Origin: Streptomyces sp. ISL-36
GTDB taxonomy: Bacteria; Actinomycetota; Actinomycetes; Streptomycetales; Streptomycetaceae
Reading direction: 5' to 3'
Length of the DNA: 64,000 bases
Assembly (NCBI RefSeq): GCF_018614205.1
Contig: NZ_JAGGOS010000081.1
Location: 21,185-85,184, forward strand
The position numbers and the translations under genes are program-made. Positions 32,532 to 40,368 of the stretch are shown piece by piece. The notes beneath the pieces were generated by a model that had not been told where the DNA came from, made no database searches, and worked only from the letters and a program-made list of their open reading frames with translations. The number at the start of each line of letters is the position of its first letter. The stretch's first letter is position 1.

Positions 32532-33416
32532 TCAGGCCGCCTTCCGGTTGAGCCGGGCGAGCAGCAGCATCGGGCCGACGGTGATCACGAAGAGGAGCAG
32601 GCTCAGGGCGGAGGCGTAGCCGATGTGCCCGGTGAAGCCGCGGCTGTACATCTGGATGAGCATGACCACCGACATGTCCCGGCCGCCCGGGCCGCCGGTG
32701 CCGTTGGACAGGACGTACAGCTCCGAGAAGACCCGTAGGGCGGAGACCGATATCAGTACGGAGATCAGCATCATCGCGGTCCGGACACCGGGCAGGGTGA
32801 CGTGCCAGAACCGGCGGGCGGCCGAGGCCCCGTCGACGGCGGCGGCCTCGTGGAGCTCTCGGCCGACGTTCCCGAGCGCGGACAGGTAGATGACCATGTA
32901 GTAGCCGAGGCCCTTCCACACCGTCAGTCCGATGGCGCTGAACAGCAGCAGCCAGCGGTCGGTGAGGAAGGAGACCGGCTGCTCGGCGAGACCGAGCTGC
33001 CCGAGCAGACCGTTGACCAGGCCGCGGTCGTCGAGCACCCAGCCCCAGATCAGCGCGACGACGACGGCGGAGGCGACCACCGGGGTGTAGAACGCGGTAC
33101 GGAAGAACGTGATGCCGGGCAGCTTCTTCTCCACGAGGAGCGCGAGCAGCAGCGGCAGCAGGGTGAGCAGCGGCAGACAGACGAGCAGATAGACGATGCT
33201 GTTGACGAGAGCGTCGATCAACTGCTCGTCGGTCAGGGCCCGTTCGTAGTTGGCGAGGCCGGTGAAGTGTCCGCCGCCCAGGGGTTTGGCGTTGGTGAAC
33301 GACAGGATCACCGTGTTGACGGCGGGCCACAGGTTGAAGACGGCGAGCCAGACCACGGCCGGCCCGGTGAGCAGCCACGGGGTGAACCAGCGCCGGTGCG
33401 TCAGCCGGTATGTCAT
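32532..33416 (-). CDS. CUT1 sugar ABC importer permease (MalF-like)
   Basis: A 294-residue permease with six membrane segments. The EAA-type loop reads ELHEAAAVDGASAARRFWHVTLPGV. It forms the heterodimeric channel with the MalG-like protein. It starts at ATG 33416, 55 bases after the binding-protein gene. Confidence 0.93.
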   Translation of the reverse strand: MTYRLTHRRWFTPWLLTGPAVVWLAVFNLWPAVNTVILSFTNAKPLGGGHFTGLANYERALTDEQLIDALVNSIVYLLVCLPLLTLLPLLLALLVEKKLPGITFFRTAFYTPVVASAVVVALIWGWVLDDRGLVNGLLGQLGLAEQPVSFLTDRWLLLFSAIGLTVWKGLGYYMVIYLSALGNVGRELHEAAAVDGASAARRFWHVTLPGVRTAMMLISVLISVSALRVFSELYVLSNGTGGPGGRDMSVVMLIQMYSRGFTGHIGYASALSLLLFVITVGPMLLLARLNRKAA

Positions 33417-33471
33417 GGGAGCCTTCCGGGAGGGGGAGCGGCGCCGGGGAGGGCGGCGCCGCCCCGGGCGT

Positions 33472-34764
33472 TCAGTCCTTGAGCATCTGGTTGCCGCGGG
33501 CGACCGCCGTGTCCAGCGCCTCCTTGGAACCGGTCTGTCCGTTGAGGGCGAGGGCGATCTGCTGGTTGATCACCGTCTTGATCGCGTCGTTGGCCTGGAC
33601 CGGCTCCAGCATCTTGGCCTTGCCGAGCGAGGTGAACGCCATGACCTTGGCGTCGCCCGCGTTCGTGCCGTCGCTCTTGCTGAAGAAGGCGTCCGAGGCC
33701 GAGGCCTTGGTCGAGGGGAAGATGCTGGTGAGATGGGCGAAGGCGGCCTGGTTCTCGGCGTTGGTCACCCACCGTGCGAGCGCTAGGGCGGTGGCCCGGT
33801 TCTTCGTCCCCTTGGAGACGGACAGCCCCTGGACGTAGAGCGGCGGGGTGCCCATGGCGGGGGAGGCGACCACCTGGGGCGCCAGGCTCGGGTTGTCGGT
33901 GGCGAGCGAGGTGATGTAGTTGCCGCCGGCGGTGGTCCAGGCTGCCGTACCGGAGGTGAAGAGCTGGGTGTTGCCGGCGTACTTCTCGGTCAGCACGTCC
34001 TTGGGCAGCAGGCCCTCCTTGAAGGCGCCCCGGTAGGTGTCGAGGAGGGCGGCGGCCTCGGGGGTGTTGAAGGTGAACGTCGTGCCGTCGTCGGACATGA
34101 GCTTCACGCCGGCGTTGGCGAAGTCCATGAGGCCCGGCTTGCGGCTCATCAGATAGACGGAACCGTTGGACTTCTCCTTGACGGTCCTGGCCGCCGAGAT
34201 CAGCTCGTCCAGGGTGGCCGGGGGCTTCTTCGGGTCCAGGCCGTACCGGGTCAGAAGCGTCGAGTTCCAGTAGTTCACATCGGTGTTGAGGTACCACGGG
34301 TAGCCGTACGTACCGTCCTGGCCGGCGAAGCGGTAGGCGGCGGTGCCGCCCTCGACGTAGTCGGATTCCAGCTTCGGGTCCGCCTTCGCCACATCGAGCA
34401 GCATGCCCTGCTTCACCAGCGGGAGGGCGAAGTCGGGCGGGAGGTTGACCACATCGGGAAGGCTGCCGCCGGCCGCCTGGCTGAGCACCTTCTCCGAGTA
34501 GCCCTCGCCGGGCTGGTCGAGCCACTCCACCTGGACGCCGGGGTGCTTCTTCTCGAAGGCGTCGATCACGCCCTCCATGTACGCGGTGAACTTCGGCTTC
34601 AGGGCCCAGGTCTGCAGGGAGACCCTGCCCTTCACCTCGCCGGCGGCGGCAGCGTTGTCGGCGTTCTCGCCGTCGGAGCCGTTCGGGTCGCCGAGGCCGC
34701 AGCCGGCGAGCGTCGCCGCGGCGACCGCGGCCACGGCCAGCCGCATCCAGTGGCTTGTACGCAT
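33472..34764 (-). CDS. CUT1 sugar ABC importer binding lipoprotein
   Basis: A 430-residue extracellular solute-binding protein, family 1. The signal peptide ends in the lipobox LAGC (Cys22), so it is a lipoprotein. Mature motifs include VSLQTWALKPKF, HPGVQVEWLDQPGEGY and YGYPWYLNTDVNYWN. It is first in the five-gene operon, with a LacI-type palindrome about 60 bases upstream. By context the ligand is probably an N-glycan oligosaccharide; this is inference. Confidence 0.93.
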   Translation of the reverse strand: MRTSHWMRLAVAAVAAATLAGCGLGDPNGSDGENADNAAAAGEVKGRVSLQTWALKPKFTAYMEGVIDAFEKKHPGVQVEWLDQPGEGYSEKVLSQAAGGSLPDVVNLPPDFALPLVKQGMLLDVAKADPKLESDYVEGGTAAYRFAGQDGTYGYPWYLNTDVNYWNSTLLTRYGLDPKKPPATLDELISAARTVKEKSNGSVYLMSRKPGLMDFANAGVKLMSDDGTTFTFNTPEAAALLDTYRGAFKEGLLPKDVLTEKYAGNTQLFTSGTAAWTTAGGNYITSLATDNPSLAPQVVASPAMGTPPLYVQGLSVSKGTKNRATALALARWVTNAENQAAFAHLTSIFPSTKASASDAFFSKSDGTNAGDAKVMAFTSLGKAKMLEPVQANDAIKTVINQQIALALNGQTGSKEALDTAVARGNQMLKD

Positions 34765-34821
34765 GTGAGAGGTCTCCCGGTCTGTTCTGACGGAGGGGTC
34801 CGACGGAGGCGAGCAGGGCTA

Positions 34822-34835
34822 CTAAACCGGTCTAG
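34822..34835. promoter_or_regulatory. LacI-type operator O1 (CTAAACCGGTCTAG)
   Basis: A 14-base near-perfect palindrome with six of seven paired positions, centred on CC/GG, in the divergent gap between the importer operon and the LacI gene. It shares CTAAAnCnGTyTAG with a second site before the GH85 gene (35943-35956). The position suits repression of the importer operon and autoregulation. Confidence 0.72.
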
Positions 34836-34914
34836 CGATGGGGGACTATGCTCCGGCTAGACTCCGCTGTCAAGGGAGTGCGCAAGGACTCCAGGAGGAC
34901 GGAAGGGGCGCTCC

Positions 34915-35946
34915 GTGGGCAGACCGACGATCGCCGACATCGCCCGACGGGCGGGGGTGTCCAAGGGCGCGGTCTCCTTCGCGCTCAACGGGCGGCCCGG
35001 CGTCAGCGAGGCGACCCGCGAGCGCATCCTGCGGGTCGCGGAGGAGATGAACTGGCGCCCGCACAGCGCCGCGCGCGCCCTCGGCGGGGCCCGGGCGGGT
35101 GCGGTCGGCCTCGTCCTGGCCCGCCCGGCGCGGACCATCGGCCTCGAACCCTTCTTCAGTCAGCTTCTGAGCGGTCTGCAGGCCGGTCTCTCCGTCCGCG
35201 GCACCGCGCTCCACCTGCTCGTCGTCGAGGACACGGCGGCCGAGATCGAGGTCTACCGGCGCTGGACCTCCGAGCACCGGGTCGACGGCTTCGTCCTGGT
35301 CGATCTGCAGGTGCGCGACCCGCGGATCCCGGTACTCGAAGAGCTCGGCGTGCCCACGACGGTGATCGGCGGGCCCGGCCGGCACGGTGGCCTGCCCAGC
35401 GTCTGGGCGGACGACCGGGAGGCGATGGTGTCGATCGTCGACTACCTCGCGGCCCTCGGCCACCGCCGGATCGCCCACCTGGCCGGACTTCCTGCCTTCC
35501 AGCACACCCAGCGCCGGATCCGCGCCGTGCGCGACAGCGCCAAGCGCCTCGGCCTCACCGAGGCGGTCTCGCTGCCGACCGACTTCAGCGACGCCGAGGG
35601 CGCGGCCACCACCCGGACGCTGCTCGCCCGGCCGCAGCGGCCGACCGCGATCATCTACGACAGCGACGTGATGGCGGTGGCCGGTCTCGGCGTGGCCACC
35701 GAGATGGGGGTGGCCGTCCCCGGCGAGCTGTCCATCGTCTCCTTCGACGACTCCGCGCTCGCCCGGATCGTCCACCCCTCGCTCACCGCGCTCTCCCGCG
35801 ACACCTTCGCCCTCGGTGAGCAGGTCGGGCGGGAACTGCTCGCGGTCGTCGACGACCCGGCGGCGGCGCGCGACGTCAAGAACCCCACGCCCCGCCTGAC
35901 GGTCCGCGAGTCCACCGCGCCACCCGGTCTTGACCCGGCCAACTAA
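34915..35946 (+). CDS. LacI-family transcriptional regulator of the glycan locus
   Basis: A 343-residue LacI-family protein. The helix-turn-helix reads TIADIARRAGVSKGAVSFALNGRPGVSEATRERIL at residues 4-38, and the sugar-binding domain ends with SIVSFDDSALARIVHPSLTAL. The start is GTG 34915 with GGAAGGGG upstream. It lies between the divergent importer/glycosidase operon and the GH85 gene, and matching palindromes are present in front of both. The inducer is probably a mannose- or GlcNAc-containing oligosaccharide (inference). Confidence 0.93.
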   Translation: MGRPTIADIARRAGVSKGAVSFALNGRPGVSEATRERILRVAEEMNWRPHSAARALGGARAGAVGLVLARPARTIGLEPFFSQLLSGLQAGLSVRGTALHLLVVEDTAAEIEVYRRWTSEHRVDGFVLVDLQVRDPRIPVLEELGVPTTVIGGPGRHGGLPSVWADDREAMVSIVDYLAALGHRRIAHLAGLPAFQHTQRRIRAVRDSAKRLGLTEAVSLPTDFSDAEGAATTRTLLARPQRPTAIIYDSDVMAVAGLGVATEMGVAVPGELSIVSFDDSALARIVHPSLTALSRDTFALGEQVGRELLAVVDDPAAARDVKNPTPRLTVRESTAPPGLDPAN

Positions 35947-35956
35947 AGCCGTTTAG
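35943..35956. promoter_or_regulatory. LacI-type operator O2 (CTAAAGCCGTTTAG)
   Basis: A 14-base palindrome with CTAAA and TTTAG arms. It overlaps the stop codon of the LacI gene and lies about 160 bases before the GH85 start. Its similarity to O1 (34822-34835) suggests that the same LacI protein controls the GH85 gene. The rest of the 171-base gap is C-rich with no gene. Confidence 0.68.
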
Positions 35957-36117
35957 CCTCCCGGGGCGAGACGGGCACCACGCCTTTCCTCCGTGCCGCG
36001 AGCCGGCCGCAGCTCCTTCCGGCCGCCCCGGCACTTCCCGCGCCGCCGCCGTTCCCGTACCGCCGCACCTCCCGTACGCCCAGCACCCCCACCCTTCCTG
36101 CTGGACCGGAGCATCGG

Positions 36118-38610
36118 ATGAGACGACACCTTGCCCTTCTGCCGATGGCGGCGCTGGTCGCCGCCCTCCTCGGCATCGCCCCCGCCCAGGCCGCCCACCG
36201 CCAAGTCGGCCCCCATGACGGCCCCCGAAGCCACCCCCAAGTCGGGCCCCATGACGGCCCCCGAACCCTCCCCCATGCCGGTCCCCAGGCCGCGGGCGAC
36301 CAGCCCTACGCCTCGTACTGGCACCCGAACACCCTCCTGACCTGGGACCCGGCCACGGATCCCGACGCGCGGTTCAACCGCTCCCGCGTCCCCCTGCGGC
36401 CGCGCGTCTCCGACCCCGCGCTCAAGGCCAACGCCAGCGCCCGCGCCGGTGAGGGGAAGATCGCCTCACTGGTCTCCTTCGGCCCCACCTCGAACAACCC
36501 CTCGCAGGGCTCCACCAACCCGCACTACTACGCCTTCGGCCACTGGCAGTACATCGACAAGCTGGTCTTCTGGGGCGGCTCCGCCGGCGAGGGCCTGATC
36601 CTCGCCCCCAACGCGACCGTCATCGACGCCGCCCACCGCAACGGCGTCAAGGTCTACGGCACCGTCTTCTTCCCGCCCACCGCCTACGGCGGCCAGATCC
36701 AATGGGTACGCGACTTCGCCCAGAAGTCGGGGACCCGCTACCCGGTCGCCGACAAGCTGGCCCAGGTCGCCCGGCACTACGGCTTCGACGGCTGGTTCAT
36801 CAACCAGGAGACCGCGGGCGGCGACGCGGCCCTCGCCACCGAACTGCGCAACGAGATGCGCTATGCCCGCTCCCTCGGCCCGGTCGAGTTCATGTGGTAC
36901 GACGCGATGACCGAGTCCGGCGCGGTCAGCTGGCAGGACGCCCTCACCTCCGCCAACGACGCCTTCCTCCAGGAGGGCGCCCAGCGCACCTCCGACTCGA
37001 TGTTCCTCGACTTCGGCTGGAGCGCCTCCGGCCTGAGCTCCTCCCGCACCCTCGCCCGGAGCCTCGGCCGCAGCGAGTACGAGCTGTACTCCGGCATCGA
37101 CACCGAGGCGAACGGCTACAACACCTCCGTCCCCTGGGGATCCGTCTTCCCCGCCGGACAGCCGCACGTCACCTCGCTCGGCATCTACCGGCCCGAGTGG
37201 ACCTACACCTCCGCCGCGAACCGGGCCGACTTCCACACCCGCGAGGCGCGCTACTGGGACGGTGCCAACGGCGACCCGTCGAACACCACGACCACCTCGG
37301 CCTGGAAGGGCCTCGCGCACCACGTCGCCGAGTCCTCCGCCGTCACCGCCAAGCCCTTCGTCACCTCCTTCGGGGCCGGCCAGGGCGACTTCCACAACGC
37401 GGCGGGCGTACGGGTCTCCTCGACCGGCTGGAACAACCTCTCGCTCCAGGACGTGCCGCCCACCTACCGCTGGCTGGTCAGCTCCAGCGGCGCGAAGCTC
37501 ACGCCCTCGATCGACTTCACCGATGCCTACGAGGGAGGCTCCTCCCTGCGCCTGACCGGCACCCTCGACTCCGTCAACACCGTCCGGCTGTACCAGACCA
37601 GGCTGCCGGTGGCCGCCGACACCAAGCTGTCCGTGGTCGTGAAGACCCCCGCGGCCGGCCCCACCCGCCTCAAGGCCGCCGTCTCCTTCACCGACGCGCC
37701 GACCTCCTTCACCACGCTCGACCTCGGCGCGACCGCCACCACCGGGTGGGAGCGCAAGACCCTGGACCTGTCCGCCTTCAGCGGCCGGACCATCGCCCAG
37801 ATCGGCCTGGAGGCCGCCGGCTCGGTCGCCTCCTACGACGTGAGGGTGGGGCAGATCGCCGTGTACGACGGGGCGGTGGACGCGGCGTCCGCGCCGACCG
37901 GTGTCACCGTCCTCGGCGCCACCGACGTGAGCCCCAGCCGCAAGTCGCTGCGGCTGGCCTGGACGGCGTCCGCCTCGGGATCGGTCCACCACTACGAGGT
38001 GTACCGGCGCAACGCCGACGGCACCCGGACCTTCCTCGGCGCCACCCCGAACGACGCCTACTTCGTCCCGCAGCTCGACCGCGTCGGTACGGAGACCTCG
38101 ACCACGCTCGACGTCGAGGCCGTCTCCTCGGAGTACGGCCGCTCACCGGCCGCCACCACCACCGTCGCGTGGTCCACGGCGACCGAGTCGAACCTCGCCC
38201 TGAACCGCCCCGCGACCGCGTCCGGCCAGTGCACCACCACCGAGACCCCGGCCAAGGCCGTCAACGGCTCCGTCTCCGGCGGCAACGGCGACAAGTGGTG
38301 CACCACGACCTCCGCCAAGTGGCTGGAAGTGGACCTCGGTTCGGCCCGCGCGCTCAGCCGCTTCACGGTGCGGCACGCGGCCGCCGGCGGTGAGAGCGCG
38401 TCCTGGAACACCCGGGACTTCACCGTCAAGGTCCGGAGCTCCGGCACGGATCCCTGGACCACGGCCGTGACCGTCACGGGCAACACGGCGGCCACGACGA
38501 CGCATCCGGTGAGCACCACCGCACGCCATGTCCGGCTGGAGATCACCGCTCCGACGCAGACGACCGACCCGGCCGCGCGGATCTACGAGTTCGAGGCCTG
38601 GGGGTCCTGA
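36118..38610 (+). CDS. Secreted GH85 endo-beta-N-acetylglucosaminidase with C-terminal CBM
   Basis: An 830-residue secreted enzyme. A Sec signal ends near residue 25 (APAQA). The GH85 catalytic domain covers about residues 60-480; FGHWQYIDKLVFWGG and DGWFINQETAGG are family blocks, with Asn229 and Glu231 as the catalytic pair. A galactose-binding-like segment follows, then a fibronectin-like stretch (SLRLAWTASASGSVHHYEVYR) and a C-terminal F5/8-type/CBM32-like domain (from NLALNRPATASGQC). GH85 enzymes cut the chitobiose core of N-glycans and leave one GlcNAc on the protein. It would supply oligosaccharides to the divergent importer operon. An N-terminal linker contains a 12-residue repeat. 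Confidence 0.93.
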   Translation: MRRHLALLPMAALVAALLGIAPAQAAHRQVGPHDGPRSHPQVGPHDGPRTLPHAGPQAAGDQPYASYWHPNTLLTWDPATDPDARFNRSRVPLRPRVSDPALKANASARAGEGKIASLVSFGPTSNNPSQGSTNPHYYAFGHWQYIDKLVFWGGSAGEGLILAPNATVIDAAHRNGVKVYGTVFFPPTAYGGQIQWVRDFAQKSGTRYPVADKLAQVARHYGFDGWFINQETAGGDAALATELRNEMRYARSLGPVEFMWYDAMTESGAVSWQDALTSANDAFLQEGAQRTSDSMFLDFGWSASGLSSSRTLARSLGRSEYELYSGIDTEANGYNTSVPWGSVFPAGQPHVTSLGIYRPEWTYTSAANRADFHTREARYWDGANGDPSNTTTTSAWKGLAHHVAESSAVTAKPFVTSFGAGQGDFHNAAGVRVSSTGWNNLSLQDVPPTYRWLVSSSGAKLTPSIDFTDAYEGGSSLRLTGTLDSVNTVRLYQTRLPVAADTKLSVVVKTPAAGPTRLKAAVSFTDAPTSFTTLDLGATATTGWERKTLDLSAFSGRTIAQIGLEAAGSVASYDVRVGQIAVYDGAVDAASAPTGVTVLGATDVSPSRKSLRLAWTASASGSVHHYEVYRRNADGTRTFLGATPNDAYFVPQLDRVGTETSTTLDVEAVSSEYGRSPAATTTVAWSTATESNLALNRPATASGQCTTTETPAKAVNGSVSGGNGDKWCTTTSAKWLEVDLGSARALSRFTVRHAAAGGESASWNTRDFTVKVRSSGTDPWTTAVTVTGNTAATTTHPVSTTARHVRLEITAPTQTTDPAARIYEFEAWGS
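36202..36273. repeat. Two 36-bp in-frame units in the GH85 N-terminal linker
   Basis: Two almost identical 36-base units (36202-36237 and 36238-36273) encode QVGPHDGPRSHP and QVGPHDGPRTLP just after the signal peptide. A third, decayed copy may follow. They form a His/Pro/Gly-rich spacer. Confidence 0.85.
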
Positions 38611-38627
38611 CCCCGGCCGCGGACAGC

Positions 38628-38657
38628 GCTCCCCCGGGTCACCGCACCCGGGGGAGC
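38628..38657. terminator. Strong hairpin between the GH85 and SMP-30 genes
   Basis: GCTCCCCCGGGT (38628-38639) pairs perfectly with ACCCGGGGGAGC (38646-38657) across a six-base loop, 17 bases after the GH85 stop. The two genes converge here and the hairpin overlaps the last codons of the SMP-30 gene, so it may terminate both directions. Confidence 0.8.
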
Positions 38658-39556
38658 CCCGTCACGCTCATCACCAGGGAGTAGAGGGAGGTGGTCGCCG
38701 TGATGAAGAGACGGTTGTTCTTCGGCCCGCCGAAGGCGATGTTCGAGACGGGTTCGGGGATCAGGAGCCGGCCGATCAGGGTGCCGTCCGGGTCGTAGCA
38801 GTGCACGCCGTCGTGGAGTGCGGCCGCCCACAGCCGTCCTTCGTCGTCGAAGCGGATGTTGTCGAAGCCGCCGTCGGCGCGTTCGGCGAAGACCTTGCCG
38901 TCGGACAGGGTGCCGTCCTCGTGGACGTCGAAGACGCGGATGTGACGGGCGCGGGTGTCGGCGACGTACAACTGCCGCTCGTCGGGCGAGAAGACGATGC
39001 CGTTCGGGCCGCCGAAGCCGTCGGCGACCCGGCGGACCTCGGCGGTGACCGGGTCGATCCGGTAGACGTCGCAGCGGCCGATCTCGCTCTGGGCGCGGTG
39101 GCCCTCGTAGTCGCTGGTGATGCCGAAGTCGGGGTCGGTGAACCAGACGGAGCCGTCGGAGCGTACGACCGCGTCGTTCGGGCTGTTGAGCCGCTTGCCC
39201 TCGAAGCGGTCGGCCAGGACGGTGACACGGCCGTCGTGCTCGGTTCGGGTGACCCGGCGGTTGCCCTGCTCGCAGCTGACCAGCCGGCCCTCGCGGTCGA
39301 GCGTGTTGCCGTTGACGTGCCCGGCGGGGGAGCGGAAGACGCCGATCGCGCCCGTCGCCTCGTCCCAGCGCAGCAGGCGGTCGTTGGGGATGTCACTCCA
39401 GATCAGCTGCCGCCAGGCGGGGAGGTAGAGCGGCCCCTCGGCCCAGCGGCAGTCGGAGTGGAGCCGTTCCAGACGGATGTCGCCGTTGGCGCACCGGCCG
39501 GTGCGGAAGCGCTCGTCCAGAACCTCGTACCGGTCGTCGATGATCTCGCCGGACAT
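38639..39556 (-). CDS. SMP-30/gluconolactonase-family protein
   Basis: A 305-residue six-bladed beta-propeller of the SMP-30/gluconolactonase family. Motifs are RWAEGPLYLP (metal Glu), GHVNGNTLD, LNSPNDAVV, WFTDPDFGI, GPNGIVFSPDERQLYVADT and FDNIRFDDEGRLW; the Glu, Asn and Asp in these are the expected Ca/Zn ligands. It probably opens a sugar lactone in the cytoplasm. It is divergent from an Lrp-type regulator with a 76-base shared gap. Confidence 0.9.
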   Translation of the reverse strand: MSGEIIDDRYEVLDERFRTGRCANGDIRLERLHSDCRWAEGPLYLPAWRQLIWSDIPNDRLLRWDEATGAIGVFRSPAGHVNGNTLDREGRLVSCEQGNRRVTRTEHDGRVTVLADRFEGKRLNSPNDAVVRSDGSVWFTDPDFGITSDYEGHRAQSEIGRCDVYRIDPVTAEVRRVADGFGGPNGIVFSPDERQLYVADTRARHIRVFDVHEDGTLSDGKVFAERADGGFDNIRFDDEGRLWAAALHDGVHCYDPDGTLIGRLLIPEPVSNIAFGGPKNNRLFITATTSLYSLVMSVTGLPRVR

Positions 39557-39581
39557 GACCCACCCCTGTCGCTGCTTGACT

Positions 39582-39592
39582 GAATGTCATTC
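39582..39592. promoter_or_regulatory. Inverted repeat GAATG-T-CATTC in the SMP-30/Lrp divergent gap
   Basis: Five-base arms flank one central base, inside an A/T-richer region between the two divergent genes. It is a plausible binding site for the Lrp-type regulator acting on both. Confidence 0.5.
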
Positions 39593-39632
39593 GTAATGAT
39601 CTCAGCATGACAGGACGAGGTATGGTTCCGGC

Positions 39633-40091
39633 ATGGGAATGGTGGAGGGGATCGTGGACGAGGTCGACCGGATGCTGATCGCGGAGCTCCAGCGCGACGC
39701 CACCCAGGCGTACGCGGCGCTGGGCAAGGCGGTCGGCCTGTCGGCGGGCGCCGCCCACGAGCGGGTGAGGAAACTGCGCGAGCGCGGCGTCATCCGCCGC
39801 ACGACCGTGGACGTCGATCCGGTCGCGCTCGGGCGGGGCGTGCTCGCCTACGTCATGGTCGACTCCTCGGCCTGGATGGGCGAGTCGGCCGAGGCCTTCG
39901 CCGCTGTCTCCGAGATCGTGGAGGCGCACGTCATCGCGGGCAGCGCCTCCGTGCTCGTGAAGGTACGCACCGCCACGACGGTGCAGCTCCAGGACGTGCT
40001 GCGGCGGCTGTACGCGATCGAAGGGGTCAGCGGCACACAGGCGACGGTGGTGCTGGAGACCTTCTTCGAAAGGTCGGTCTCCCCCTCTTGA
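39633..40091 (+). CDS. Lrp/AsnC-family regulator
   Basis: A 152-residue Lrp/AsnC protein: DEVDRMLIAELQRDATQAYAALGKAVGLSAGAAHERVRKLRERGVI is the helix-turn-helix and the rest is the effector-binding AsnC domain. It is divergent from the SMP-30-type gene and probably controls it. ATG 39633 is chosen; a second ATG is two codons later. Confidence 0.9.
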   Translation: MGMVEGIVDEVDRMLIAELQRDATQAYAALGKAVGLSAGAAHERVRKLRERGVIRRTTVDVDPVALGRGVLAYVMVDSSAWMGESAEAFAAVSEIVEAHVIAGSASVLVKVRTATTVQLQDVLRRLYAIEGVSGTQATVVLETFFERSVSPS

Positions 40092-40232
40092 CCCGGGGTG
40101 AAAAAGGAGGAAAATTCCTAATACACCAGAAAACCAGAGCGAGCCGCACCCGTCGGTGGAGACGTTCGCCGACCCGCGTGACCCACTCGCTGGCTCTGGC
40201 CAGGCCCCCGGCAGACCGCCCGGACTCCGCGC

Positions 40233-40250
40233 TCTCAGCGACGGCTGAGA
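40233..40250. terminator. Candidate hairpin in the convergent gap after the Lrp gene
   Basis: TCTCAGC (40233-40239) pairs with GCTGAGA (40244-40250) over a GACG loop. The 277-base gap between the convergent Lrp and NlpC/P60 genes otherwise holds an unusually A-rich stretch at about 40098-40135 (a purine-rich run then GGAAAATTCC-like sequence) and no gene that I can support. Confidence 0.5.
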
Positions 40251-40368
40251 ACCCCGAGAACGGAGACGGAAAGCCGGGGACTGCATGTCTGGGGGCCCTG
40301 GGCCGCCCCATCACGGTGCGGCGGCCGCCCTGCACTGGCCCCGGCCCTCGTCGCTGCCGTGGAACGGT

